Origin: Planctomycetota bacterium
Lineage (GTDB): Bacteria > Planctomycetota > UBA8742 > UBA2392
Direction of reading: 5' to 3'
DNA: 38,301 nt
Assembly (NCBI GenBank): GCA_020425695.1
Contig: JAGQRE010000020.1
Location: 1 to 38,301 of the forward strand
Shown piece after piece: positions 1 through 8,800 of the stretch. A program made the translations under genes and the position numbers. Numbering within the stretch: the stretch's first letter is position 1; every line of letters starts with the position of its first letter. The notes below the pieces were generated by a model, which was given only the letters and a program-made list of their open reading frames with translations, had not been told where the DNA came from and did not search any database.

Positions 1-2
1 AT

Positions 3-2681
3 TCAGTCAACAACCGTATGATCGTGTTCGGCGGTGAGACCAACACCGGGGTCGTCAACGATACCTGGGCACTGGACCTGACGGCCGGCGTTGAGTCGTG
101 GACTGCCATTGCCAGCGCAGCACCGCTGCCGGAGGTACGCACCGACGGGACACTGGTGATGGACACCGCAAACCAACGCGCCATTCTTTACGGTGGCTAC
201 AACGCGGGGAAGCTTCTCGATGACACGTGGGTGCTCGACCTGACTCCGGGGTCAGAGAACTGGGGCGCTGGCGCACTGACAACAACCGGAACGCCCGCCG
301 GCGGCTCGATCGCACACTGCTCGGTGTTCGATCCGATCAACAGCGAAATGTATGTCTTCCGCGCACTCGATGCGCAGATCTGGAAGCTCGACTTCAGCGC
401 CACGCCTACATGGACGAACCTGACGGTCATCGGCGGGCCAACAGCGAGACGCTACCCAACGGCCGTGTATGACCCGGTTGCGCATGCAATGGTCATTCAC
501 GGCGGACGCAATTACTTCAGCCCGATGGCGTCGCTGAACGATACCTGGAGCTACGACATTGCCCTCGGTACCTGGAACCAGTTACCCAGCGAGCCGAACT
601 CGGCCGGGCGCTACTGGCACAGCGCCGTCTACGACAACACCCGGCAACAAATGGTCATCCTGGGTGGGCGGAACTCTGACAACGAGAAGAACAACCGCAT
701 CGGCGTCTTGAAGCTTACCGCGCCGATCGCGTGGCAGGCGCCGCCGGATGCACGACCGGTCAGTGCCGGGTTGCCTCCGCGCTCCGGCGCAGTGATCTGC
801 AACGACTTCAACAACAACCGAATCGTGATGTTCGGCGGTCGCACCGACGGCAACGTGCTGTCCGATCTCTGGATGCTTGATCGCACTGGCAGCAGCACCT
901 GGGTGCCTCTCGCGGCCAATGGACCGTCGCCTTCGGCGCGCGCTTTCGCGGCCCACACCTTTGATTTCGTAAACAACCGCCTGATCCTTTTCGGTGGCGA
1001 AGGTGCCGGCGGCAACATGAACGACGTCTGGGTACTCGATCTACCGGTTGCCGGCACGCCGACGTGGTCGTTCATCATCGGCAACAGCGGTCCAAGCCAG
1101 CGCAGGTTCGCTTCCGCAGCATACGACTCGAGTCGCAACAACCTGATGATCTACGGCGGCGACGACGGAACCATTCTCGGCGATGTCTGGTCTCTGAATT
1201 TGGCTGCGCCTGTCTGGAACCAGTTGACACCGGGGGGCGTACCACCAGTGAACCGAAGGGGCCACGGCAGCGTTTACGATTCGTTCCATGACCGTCTCGT
1301 CGTCTTCTGTGGCGACTCGGGTGGCGTCCGCAACGACGTCTGGGCACTGAGTCTCGGCGGCTCACCCACCTGGACCGACATCAGCTCTGGCCAGCCCACG
1401 ATTCCGATTCAGCGCTGGCGTTTCTCCAGTTCACCGACGAGTGACGGTCGCAACGTCTACATGGGCTGCGGCGACTTGAACGGCTCACTGCTTGGCGATT
1501 TCTGGCATCTGGACTTGACCGGCGTGACGGCCGCATGGAGCCGCGTCGGTACGTTCCTGCTGCACACCGGACGCATTGATCCGGTCGGCGCGCTCGACAG
1601 TGCCGGAAAACTCGTCTTCGGCACCGGCGGCTATAACTACAAGTACACCAAAGACACTTACGAGATCGATCTGGGTGCGCCGCCGCTCGTACCGATTGCG
1701 TTTACGGACAAGCCGGTCAACCTGACCTACAGCCAGACGGCGTTTGACCCAGTCGGGCGACGCATGATCGCCTACGGCGGTGTCATCGACGGCGCACCAA
1801 GCGGCGGGCTGTGGCAACTCGACCTGGATTCGGTGTCACCGACCTGGTCACAGCTTGCCGCGACAGGCCAATCACCGGGTCCGTTGATGGGCGCGTCATT
1901 CGTCTATGATGGTAGCTCATCGCCGCCACGCATGCTTCTTTATGGTGGACGCGCGTCAGCGCTTCCCGGCTCGTCGAAGCTTGACCTGTGGGCGCTGGAA
2001 CTTGACCCGGGCAACGAACAGTGGATCAAGCTCAACCCGACTGTTGTGAACAACCCGTATGATAGATTCTTGCATACCGCAGTCATCGATGGCGCGGGGC
2101 ACATGCTGGTGATGGGTGGACGCAACTTCTGGCAGAACCGTCTAAACGATGTCTACCAACTCGATCTCAACACGCTGACCTGGACGGCTGTATCCACCTC
2201 CGGCACGCCGCCCACCATTCGTGAGGCGCACAGCGCCATCTATGACGGGCTTGGCGGACGCAACCGCATGATCATCCATGGCGGAACAGATGGCTACACC
2301 TACTTCAACGACACGTGGGAACTCGACCTCAATACGATGACATGGAGCCAGCTCACCCCGAGCGGTCCTACGCCAGCTGGCACCAACTTCCACACGACGG
2401 TGCTCGACCCTGACACGGGACGTATGCTGCTTTACGGCGGCAGCAACCCCGTCTCGACCGACCAGTTCTTTTCGCTCGACCTAGCCACGAATACATGGAC
2501 ACAGATCAGCCCGGCAGGACCTGCGCCACAGTCGCGCTGGGGTCACGCATGCATCTGGGACTCGGTGGCACATCGAATGGTGCTTGTCGGCGGCTACACC
2601 GGCGACAACAACCCGGCATACAGGGCGGAGCTGACGCAAGAAGGCGGGGCAGAAGTCGACACGTGGTTCTGGCGTGGATGA
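3..2681 (+). CDS. Kelch-repeat surface or secreted protein, 5' truncated
   Basis: The frame is open from the window edge: codons 3-17 read SVNNR and join directly to MIVFGG, which is itself a Kelch repeat core, so the true start lies upstream. About 892 residues are visible. I count about 17 degenerate Kelch-like units of roughly 50 residues, each with a hydrophobic strand ending in GG (for example RIVMFGG, RLILFGG, RMLLYGG), then D.W.LDL, then a T/W-containing strand. Units 3, 5 and 11 are worn. Seventeen blades would make two or three beta-propellers. No membrane anchor or sorting signal is seen at the C-terminus, which ends DTWFWRG. Kelch propellers bind proteins or carbohydrates; the target here is unknown. 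The gene lies 51 bp upstream of a polysaccharide exporter and reads the same way, so a cell-surface role is plausible but inferred. Confidence 0.85.
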   Translation, partial: SVNNRMIVFGGETNTGVVNDTWALDLTAGVESWTAIASAAPLPEVRTDGTLVMDTANQRAILYGGYNAGKLLDDTWVLDLTPGSENWGAGALTTTGTPAGGSIAHCSVFDPINSEMYVFRALDAQIWKLDFSATPTWTNLTVIGGPTARRYPTAVYDPVAHAMVIHGGRNYFSPMASLNDTWSYDIALGTWNQLPSEPNSAGRYWHSAVYDNTRQQMVILGGRNSDNEKNNRIGVLKLTAPIAWQAPPDARPVSAGLPPRSGAVICNDFNNNRIVMFGGRTDGNVLSDLWMLDRTGSSTWVPLAANGPSPSARAFAAHTFDFVNNRLILFGGEGAGGNMNDVWVLDLPVAGTPTWSFIIGNSGPSQRRFASAAYDSSRNNLMIYGGDDGTILGDVWSLNLAAPVWNQLTPGGVPPVNRRGHGSVYDSFHDRLVVFCGDSGGVRNDVWALSLGGSPTWTDISSGQPTIPIQRWRFSSSPTSDGRNVYMGCGDLNGSLLGDFWHLDLTGVTAAWSRVGTFLLHTGRIDPVGALDSAGKLVFGTGGYNYKYTKDTYEIDLGAPPLVPIAFTDKPVNLTYSQTAFDPVGRRMIAYGGVIDGAPSGGLWQLDLDSVSPTWSQLAATGQSPGPLMGASFVYDGSSSPPRMLLYGGRASALPGSSKLDLWALELDPGNEQWIKLNPTVVNNPYDRFLHTAVIDGAGHMLVMGGRNFWQNRLNDVYQLDLNTLTWTAVSTSGTPPTIREAHSAIYDGLGGRNRMIIHGGTDGYTYFNDTWELDLNTMTWSQLTPSGPTPAGTNFHTTVLDPDTGRMLLYGGSNPVSTDQFFSLDLATNTWTQISPAGPAPQSRWGHACIWDSVAHRMVLVGGYTGDNNPAYRAELTQEGGAEVDTWFWRG

Positions 2682-2683
2682 CG

Positions 2684-2734
2684 ATATCAAGCAGCCACGT
2701 GCACTTGCGTCAATCGTCCGTATCTTCTTGATAT
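2684..2734 (+). promoter_or_regulatory. 8-bp inverted repeat over the wzm start codon
   Basis: ATATCAAG at 2684-2691 is the exact reverse complement of CTTGATAT at 2727-2734. The right arm includes the first two bases of the wzm ATG (2733-2735). The arms are 35 nt apart. In the mRNA this could pair and hide the start codon, or it could be chance. No convincing Shine-Dalgarno sequence precedes this start. Confidence 0.3.
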
Positions 2735-3518
2735 GAAGGTCGTCCAAGATCTGCGTGAACTATTCAGCTACCGCGAGTTGATTGCGGTACTCGCGCAGCG
2801 CGAAATCCGCTCTCGCTACAAGTACACGTTGCTCGGCGCCGGCTGGGCCTTGGCGCTACCAGTCGGGCTGATGCTGATCTTCACTATGGTGTTTTCTCAG
2901 GTCGCACCGCTGGACACCGGCGACGTTCCATACCCGATCTTTGCATACATCGGGCTGCTGCCGTGGCAGTTGCACGCCGCCATCCTGACCGGCAGCGCCC
3001 GGAGCCTGACCGACAACCGCAGCCTCGTCACCAAAGTGTACTTTGCCAGAGAAGCCCTGCCGCTTGCCCGCGTCGCGGCCGCCTTGTTTGACTTCGCGAT
3101 CGCCGCAACAGTGCTGGGCGCATTGATGGCCTGGTACGGCATTGCCCCCGGCCCCGGCGCGTGGCTGGTTCCGGTAGTTCTATTGGTACAGATCGCCTTT
3201 GGTGTCGGTCTGGCATTCATCATTGCGGCCGCCAACCTGCTTTACCGGGACGTGCAGTACGTGCTTCAGGTTGTGATCATGGTTTGGATGTTCGGCAGTG
3301 CCGTGGTGTACCCGTTGCCCCAGGAAGGCTGGCTGCTGACGCTCAGCTGGATCAATCCAATCACGCCCATTCTCAACACCTACCGTGGGTTGCTGGTCGG
3401 CAATCAAGTTACGTTGGAACCTCAGTTTCTGACGGCAGCAGGCATCAGCCTGTTCCTTCTGATCGTCGGCTGGCTGATGTTCCGAAAGCTCGAAGGCCGA
3501 TTCGGGGAACTGGCATGA
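2733..3518 (+). CDS. wzm: ABC-2 type polysaccharide export permease (Wzm/TagG/KpsM family)
   Basis: This 261-residue protein has the layout of ABC-2 polysaccharide permeases. A cytoplasmic N-terminal segment contains the family motif around LIAVLAQREIRSRYK, and about six hydrophobic membrane segments follow (roughly residues 30-55, 65-85, 105-135, 145-170, 175-200 and 230-255). It would form the transmembrane channel that moves a lipid-linked polysaccharide (O-antigen or capsule) across the inner membrane. Its stop codon overlaps the start of the ATPase gene (ATGA), so the two subunits are translationally coupled. The length matches the family. The transported polymer cannot be told from sequence alone. 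Confidence 0.9.
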   Translation: MKVVQDLRELFSYRELIAVLAQREIRSRYKYTLLGAGWALALPVGLMLIFTMVFSQVAPLDTGDVPYPIFAYIGLLPWQLHAAILTGSARSLTDNRSLVTKVYFAREALPLARVAAALFDFAIAATVLGALMAWYGIAPGPGAWLVPVVLLVQIAFGVGLAFIIAAANLLYRDVQYVLQVVIMVWMFGSAVVYPLPQEGWLLTLSWINPITPILNTYRGLLVGNQVTLEPQFLTAAGISLFLLIVGWLMFRKLEGRFGELA

Positions 3519-4759
3519 GCACTCAGCCATCAGTCCAGTTTCAGTCAGTTTGGAAACGCCTGACCCGGCGGGCCCAGGTCTCCACGTTCGCCGAGCTTCT
3601 TTACACGATTCCAAAACGCATTCTGCAAGGGCGCCAGGATGGTCTGTCCGAGCACGATTTCTGGGCGTTGCAGAACCTGAACTTTCAACTGATCCCCGGT
3701 GAGACCCTCGGCATCATCGGCCCGAACGGGGCAGGCAAAAGCAGTGTGCTGAAACTGCTGTTCCGGATATTTCGCCCCGATCGCGGGCAAGTAATCGTGA
3801 ACGGCCGCGTCACGGGTCTCATCGAACTCGGCGCCGGCTTCCACCCCATGCTGAGCGGACGAGAGAATGTATTCATCAACGGCTCGATCCTCGGCATGAA
3901 GCAAAAAGAGATTCGCCAGAAGTACGCCAGCATCATTGAGTTTGCCGAGCTTGGTGAATTCGCCGACATGCCGGTCAAGAATTACAGCAGCGGCATGTAC
4001 GCCCGGCTGGCCTTTGCCATCGCGGCTCACGCCGAGCCTGATGTGCTGCTGGTTGATGAAGTGTTGGCCGTTGGCGACGCCTCGTTTCAGGCTCGTTGCT
4101 ACGACTGGATCGAACGCACCCGCAAGAAAGGCTGCACCATCGTCATGGTCAGCCATCAGATGCACGTACTTGAGAGTGCCAGCCGGGTGCTGTACCTGAA
4201 CGAAGGCAACCCGATAATGCTGGATGCGCCAAGACCAGTCATTGATCGCTACATGAGTGATCAGGCCAAGCTCATGACAAGTGGCGACAATGCCGACGAC
4301 CTCGCGGTTGGTATCTCGCGGGTACAGCTTCTGAACAATGACAATCCCACGCATGAGTTGAGGGCCGGAGACACGGCAACTTTCCGTGTGCACTACCGTC
4401 TGGCCGAGCCGGTTGTCGGGCCTGTTGTCACGCTGGAACTCATGCACAACGACCCACGCTTTCCGATCCAGACGCCCGGCGGGCAACTGGCACAGTTGTC
4501 CAGCGGCGCATCGTTTCGCGATCAGACAATTCGTGGAAGCGGACACGTCGATGTTGACCTGAAGTCGTTGCAGCTTCCCGTCGGCATGTACAACGTGCGC
4601 GCGGCAGTAAAGGGCTCAGGGGACTTTGCGGCCGCGATCCGTCGCGATGACGCCCTGCGCTTCGAGATACTGCGCCCACCCGAGAGCGAATTCAGCAGCC
4701 TGATTGAGCTTCCACAAAGCTGGAGAGTCGTCCATCAGTCCGAAGTGCCGCAGCCATGA
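3515..4759 (+). CDS. wzt: Polysaccharide ABC transporter ATPase with C-terminal Wzt domain
   Basis: I place the start at the ATG at 3515, overlapping the wzm stop by 4 bp; the frame is open further upstream only as a shadow of wzm. The 414-residue product has Walker A GPNGAGKS (69-76), the segment LIELGAGFHPMLSGREN typical of this family, a signature YSSGM (157-161), Walker B DVLLVDE (176-182) and a switch His in VSHQ (H214). Residues from about 265 to 414 form a beta-rich extension like the Wzt C-terminal domain, which in O9a-type systems recognises the modified non-reducing end of the glycan. That suggests export of a finished, capped polymer rather than unit-by-unit flipping. The protein works with the permease encoded immediately upstream. 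Confidence 0.92.
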   Translation: MSTQPSVQFQSVWKRLTRRAQVSTFAELLYTIPKRILQGRQDGLSEHDFWALQNLNFQLIPGETLGIIGPNGAGKSSVLKLLFRIFRPDRGQVIVNGRVTGLIELGAGFHPMLSGRENVFINGSILGMKQKEIRQKYASIIEFAELGEFADMPVKNYSSGMYARLAFAIAAHAEPDVLLVDEVLAVGDASFQARCYDWIERTRKKGCTIVMVSHQMHVLESASRVLYLNEGNPIMLDAPRPVIDRYMSDQAKLMTSGDNADDLAVGISRVQLLNNDNPTHELRAGDTATFRVHYRLAEPVVGPVVTLELMHNDPRFPIQTPGGQLAQLSSGASFRDQTIRGSGHVDVDLKSLQLPVGMYNVRAAVKGSGDFAAAIRRDDALRFEILRPPESEFSSLIELPQSWRVVHQSEVPQP

Positions 4760-6582
4760 GCGAAGAGTCTTCAAGTTCTGCGACATACAGGCTGCTCGTC
4801 ATTGGCGACGGGCGGGGTACGACGGAATGCACGACTGCCGTTTTCAATGAAGTGAAGCGTATCGAAACCGAGGATGCCGACGAGTTCCTCAAGTCGGGCA
4901 CCGACTTCAACTCAGACTGCATTCGCTGCAACAACCCCGGCACGTACGCCGATGCGGCACTGAAGATCGGGGCATCTCTGGACGTCCCCGTCGTGATCCA
5001 CGTGAATGATACCCGGGACGTCGTCCTGGATGGTTTGAGCGAAGCAGGCTGCGTGGTTGCTGCCAGTGAATTCCTCGCTCAGCGTTGTATCGAAAACGGC
5101 GCCGACCCAGCGCGCGTCGTCACGGTTCACGCGGCTGTCGACCGAGATTTGTTCAGGCCCGACGGGGAGAGCATCAACGAAGAGCCGGGCAGCCCGGTCT
5201 TGTTACTGGTTTCCGAAGGCTGCAGTCAGGGAGACATCAAGAGTGCTTCCGCAGCATGCCTCAAGGCAACGCAACAGCACCCGAATCTCATCCTCGTAGT
5301 CGTGGGTAATGCCACTGTCGTGGCTGGCCAACATGTTCGGGTTCTCCTCCACTGCACGGATGAGGAACTGGCCTCATGGCTGCGCAGGGCTGACGGTCTG
5401 CTGATCCCGTCAGCGCATGTCTTGTCGGCAAAACGCGCAAGTCAGGCGCTCGCATGCGGCACACCTTGCATCGCACCGAACCACTCGGCTTTGCAGGAAG
5501 TACTTACGGACGGCTGGGACGCCGTGCTGTTCGAAGAGCCGAGCAAACTCGATGATGCTGTGCGCAGGTTTGCGGAACCCGCGACCTACCGACGCCTTTC
5601 CGCCCCGGCACGGTCGTCAAGTGAACGCTTCGATGCGACAGCGATTCAACGACGACTGGACGGCGTGTACACTACGTTACTCCCTCACAACTGGCCGCTA
5701 CTGAGCGTTGTCCTGCCGACCTACAATCGCGCTCACAGGCTGGAAACCGCCATTCGGGGGGTGCTGTCACAGGACTACCCAAACCTCGAGTTAATCGTCG
5801 TCAATGACGGCAGCACAGACACGACGGCGGAAACTCTCAACAAGCTTGAGACCGAACTGGATGACGACCGCCTGCATGTCATCACGCGAGAAAACGGTGG
5901 GCTGCCGACCGCGCTCAACACAGGCTTCGCTGCGGCAAAGGGCGAGTTCTGGACGTGGATCAGCGACGATGACACGCACCACCCAGGCTGCCTGAGGGCG
6001 CTGGCGCGCGAACTGGAGATTGATCCGGACACAGGACTTGTTTACGCCGACATGCGGATCGTCTCCGAAGATGGGCGCGAGCGACCTTTCCAGTGCGGGC
6101 CGCCGGAGCGCCTTGAGCAGCATTCAACGCTGGGACTCTGCTTCATGTACCGCGCGTCCGTTGCGCGACAAGTCGGCGAGTACGACCCGGACCTCTTTCT
6201 GGCAGAAGACTACGACTACTGGTTGCGAATGCGCAAGCAGACCACACTGCGCTGGCTTCCACGGGTTCTGTTCACTTACGCAGATGCCATGGACTCGTTG
6301 ACTCGAACACGTTTCCGCGCCGTCGGAGACATGCGGCTCCGCTTGCTCGAGCGCGAGTTCGGCCAGCGCGCCGACTGGTCGCAAATGAAATTTGATCACT
6401 TCCTGCATTTCGCGAGCCTGGCAAAACAGAACGGCGCAATCGGTGCATCGCTACACAATGCGTGGGGTGCGATCCGTTCAAAGCCGACCTCCGGTGGCGG
6501 CTGGCGCGCTATGATGCGTGCATTGACGCCACGCCCGGTACTCCGACTCACACGCAGACTTCGAGGTATGAAAGACGACTGA
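4756..6582 (+). CDS. Two-domain glycosyltransferase (GT4-like half plus GT2)
   Basis: The ATG at 4756 overlaps the wzt stop (ATGA). Residues 10-305 look like a GT-B fold of the GT4 kind: a VIGDGRG start, a VVTVHAAVDRDLF hinge region, and ALACGTPCIAPNHSALQEVL, which matches the nucleotide-binding C-terminal half. It is short, and the usual EX7E motif is not clear. Residues 316 to about 520 are a GT2 (GT-A) domain: SVVLPTYNRAHRLETAI, NDGSTD (350-355), the metal-binding-like SDDD (403-406) and EDYDYWLR (484-491). The protein probably adds one or two sugars to the growing surface glycan at the inner face of the inner membrane. Donor and acceptor sugars cannot be predicted. The neighbouring gene is also a double transferase. 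Confidence 0.82.
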   Translation: MSEESSSSATYRLLVIGDGRGTTECTTAVFNEVKRIETEDADEFLKSGTDFNSDCIRCNNPGTYADAALKIGASLDVPVVIHVNDTRDVVLDGLSEAGCVVAASEFLAQRCIENGADPARVVTVHAAVDRDLFRPDGESINEEPGSPVLLLVSEGCSQGDIKSASAACLKATQQHPNLILVVVGNATVVAGQHVRVLLHCTDEELASWLRRADGLLIPSAHVLSAKRASQALACGTPCIAPNHSALQEVLTDGWDAVLFEEPSKLDDAVRRFAEPATYRRLSAPARSSSERFDATAIQRRLDGVYTTLLPHNWPLLSVVLPTYNRAHRLETAIRGVLSQDYPNLELIVVNDGSTDTTAETLNKLETELDDDRLHVITRENGGLPTALNTGFAAAKGEFWTWISDDDTHHPGCLRALARELEIDPDTGLVYADMRIVSEDGRERPFQCGPPERLEQHSTLGLCFMYRASVARQVGEYDPDLFLAEDYDYWLRMRKQTTLRWLPRVLFTYADAMDSLTRTRFRAVGDMRLRLLEREFGQRADWSQMKFDHFLHFASLAKQNGAIGASLHNAWGAIRSKPTSGGGWRAMMRALTPRPVLRLTRRLRGMKDD

Positions 6583-6583
6583 C

Positions 6584-8800
6584 GTGACCCAACCCGACCA
6601 GCAAAGATCGCACGAAGGAAGACCCGGCGTTCTATGGATCGGGCGCATGATCTTTGGGCAAGGCTACCGGGTACGCGAAACTGAGTTGGCGCAGCGGCTG
6701 GCTGCTCACGCCAGAATCTATGCCCTGGATCGCAGTGACACTGTTACTCAGCCACGCCCCACGCCCGGTGACAAACTTCGCCTGCGCCTTGAGTTGGCCC
6801 GTACACCGTTCCGGGTTCTGGCGGATGAACCGCTCACACGTTTTCAAATGCCCGTGGCATCGGGCATCGGCCCCTGGAGCACCACAGTCGCGGCAGAATG
6901 GAATGAACGCCGGTTGAGAAAGACGCTGAATCGATTCGACTGCAACACAGTCTATCTGAGTACGCCGTTCTTCTTCCTGCCTTCCGTGCACCGTGACTAC
7001 AAATTGCACTTTGACGTTATCGACAACTTTCACGACCACTGGGAAAATACGCGCGTTGGTCGGGCAAGACGCGAGTTCCACGCTGAGCAAATACGCCGCG
7101 CCGATACCGTCAGTGCTTCAAGCCTTCAGTTATGCGACTACGTTCAGCGACTCGCTGGGCGACAGGCTGTCTACGTTCCGAACGGGGCTCCGCTTGCCGA
7201 AATGCGTAATGTTCCCCGTCAGGAGGTCGCGGGCATCCGTCAGCGCTTCGGCATTGGCGAACGCTACGTACTCGGCTTCATCGGGAATCACACGCAGGAC
7301 TATTACGGCATGGAACGCATTGTGCGTGCCTTCGTGCTGGCTCACAAGAAACGCCCCGAGCTTGCGCTACTGATTGTCGGTCCAGGTGGTGACTCGGCGC
7401 TCAGGTATTGCGACGGCGAACCCGACGGCGTCTTCGTAGCAGGCAGCGTTTCACCGACGAGCGTCGCCGCGTACTTTCATGCCTGTGACGCCGGGGTACA
7501 TCCCTACGATCTGCGTCCTCAGACGCATGATGCGATGGCGTTGAATGTCATTGAGTTCAGCGCGGCAGGCAAGCCGGTTCTGAGCAATCCGTTCAAGGAA
7601 TTCCAGCGCCTGGCACTGCCCAACGTTCGCTTCACGGAAAGCGATAGCATTGTCGACTGGGCCGCCGCCCTTACGAACCACGACAGCTTCCGCGAGTTTG
7701 ACAAATCGGCCTTGGACCAAAGTATCGCACGCTTCGACTGGAACCTGTCGGCAGAAAAGCTTGGGGCGACGATGGGCCTGACGTCGGCTCAAACGCCTGA
7801 GCCGGAGGCTTTGAGTACTCGCGTCCTGGACGTAGTCCAGTTCGAGCGCAAACCCGTCGTCGACTACCACAGCATCGAGAAATTGTTTCAAACACTGCGT
7901 CGCAAGATGCTGCCTTTGGCTGATATCCGAACCGAGGTCTGCCCGCACGTCAGCCGCGCATTGATACCACGCTGGCGCAACCTGCGTTGGGCAAAACGAG
8001 TGGCATCACACGTCAACCACATCACCGGCGATGTCCACTATCTGGCACTGGCACTCAACGGCAAGCGAACCATTTTGACCGTTCACGACTGCGTGGCGTT
8101 GCGAAATTCACGTGGTCTTAAAAGAACAGTACTGAAGAAGCTGTACTTCGATTGGCCCGTAATGCGCGCGGATGTAGTTACGACGATCTCGCAGGCAACC
8201 AAAGATGAGTTGATTCGGGTGACCGGTTGCAATGCGGACAAGATCCGTGTCGTTCCGGACTGCGTCAGCGAGGTTCTTGAGCACATCGCCCGTGAGTTCA
8301 ACTCTAAACCGACCGTGTTGCTGGTTGGTACTCTTCCCCACAAGAACATTGAGCGCACGCTTGATGCGTTGAAGGGAATCTCGTGCCACCTGCACATTAT
8401 CGGCCGCCTTTCCGATAGTCAGAGGCGTGCGCTCAGCGAGTTCGACTACGTCAACGAGTACGACCTGACGTCGGCACAGATGGCGCGGGCTTACCGCGAC
8501 TGCGACATCGTCAGCTTTGCCAGCCTTTACGAAGGCTTTGGCATGCCAATCCTCGAAGCGCAGGCCACCGGGCGCGTTGTGCTGACATCCAACCTGTCAT
8601 CAATGCCTGAAGTGGCCGGCGGCGGCGCATGCTTTGTTGACCCCAACGACACCGGCAGCATCCGCGCAGGGTTCCAACGAATCATCGCTGACGCGGCCTA
8701 CCGAGCAGAGTTGATTGAGCTGGGAAAGCAGAATGTCGCGCTGTACTCAGCGGAACGCGTCGCGAAGATGTATGCCGACATCTATCGTGAACTAGCCTAG
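6584..8800 (+). CDS. Tandem fused glycosyltransferase (GT4-GT4)
   Basis: A GTG start one base after the preceding stop gives 738 residues. Residues 15-400 are one GT-B transferase (WIGRMIFGQGYRVRE; VIDNFHDHW; VPNGAPL; GFIGNHTQDYYGMERIV; IEFSAAGKPVLSNPFKEF). Residues 420-738 are a second GT4 unit (TILTVHDC; RADVVTTISQATKDEL; RVVPDCV; VGTLPHKN; SLYEGFGMPILEAQATG with the EX7E pair E650/E658; SSMPEVAGGGACFVDP). The second unit has a shortened acceptor-binding half. Two retaining transferases in one chain suggest two consecutive additions of the repeat unit. The gene closes the polysaccharide operon and its stop codon overlaps that of the convergent acetyltransferase gene. Confidence 0.85.
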   Translation: MTQPDQQRSHEGRPGVLWIGRMIFGQGYRVRETELAQRLAAHARIYALDRSDTVTQPRPTPGDKLRLRLELARTPFRVLADEPLTRFQMPVASGIGPWSTTVAAEWNERRLRKTLNRFDCNTVYLSTPFFFLPSVHRDYKLHFDVIDNFHDHWENTRVGRARREFHAEQIRRADTVSASSLQLCDYVQRLAGRQAVYVPNGAPLAEMRNVPRQEVAGIRQRFGIGERYVLGFIGNHTQDYYGMERIVRAFVLAHKKRPELALLIVGPGGDSALRYCDGEPDGVFVAGSVSPTSVAAYFHACDAGVHPYDLRPQTHDAMALNVIEFSAAGKPVLSNPFKEFQRLALPNVRFTESDSIVDWAAALTNHDSFREFDKSALDQSIARFDWNLSAEKLGATMGLTSAQTPEPEALSTRVLDVVQFERKPVVDYHSIEKLFQTLRRKMLPLADIRTEVCPHVSRALIPRWRNLRWAKRVASHVNHITGDVHYLALALNGKRTILTVHDCVALRNSRGLKRTVLKKLYFDWPVMRADVVTTISQATKDELIRVTGCNADKIRVVPDCVSEVLEHIAREFNSKPTVLLVGTLPHKNIERTLDALKGISCHLHIIGRLSDSQRRALSEFDYVNEYDLTSAQMARAYRDCDIVSFASLYEGFGMPILEAQATGRVVLTSNLSSMPEVAGGGACFVDPNDTGSIRAGFQRIIADAAYRAELIELGKQNVALYSAERVAKMYADIYRELA

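Noticed and set aside
2705-2733. TTGCGT and TTGATA with 17-bp spacing as a wzm promoter.
   Set aside because: The -10 box would overlap the start codon, so transcription would begin inside the gene.
3545-4546. A 333-codon open frame on the - strand.
   Set aside because: It is antisense to wzt, which carries all ATPase motifs.
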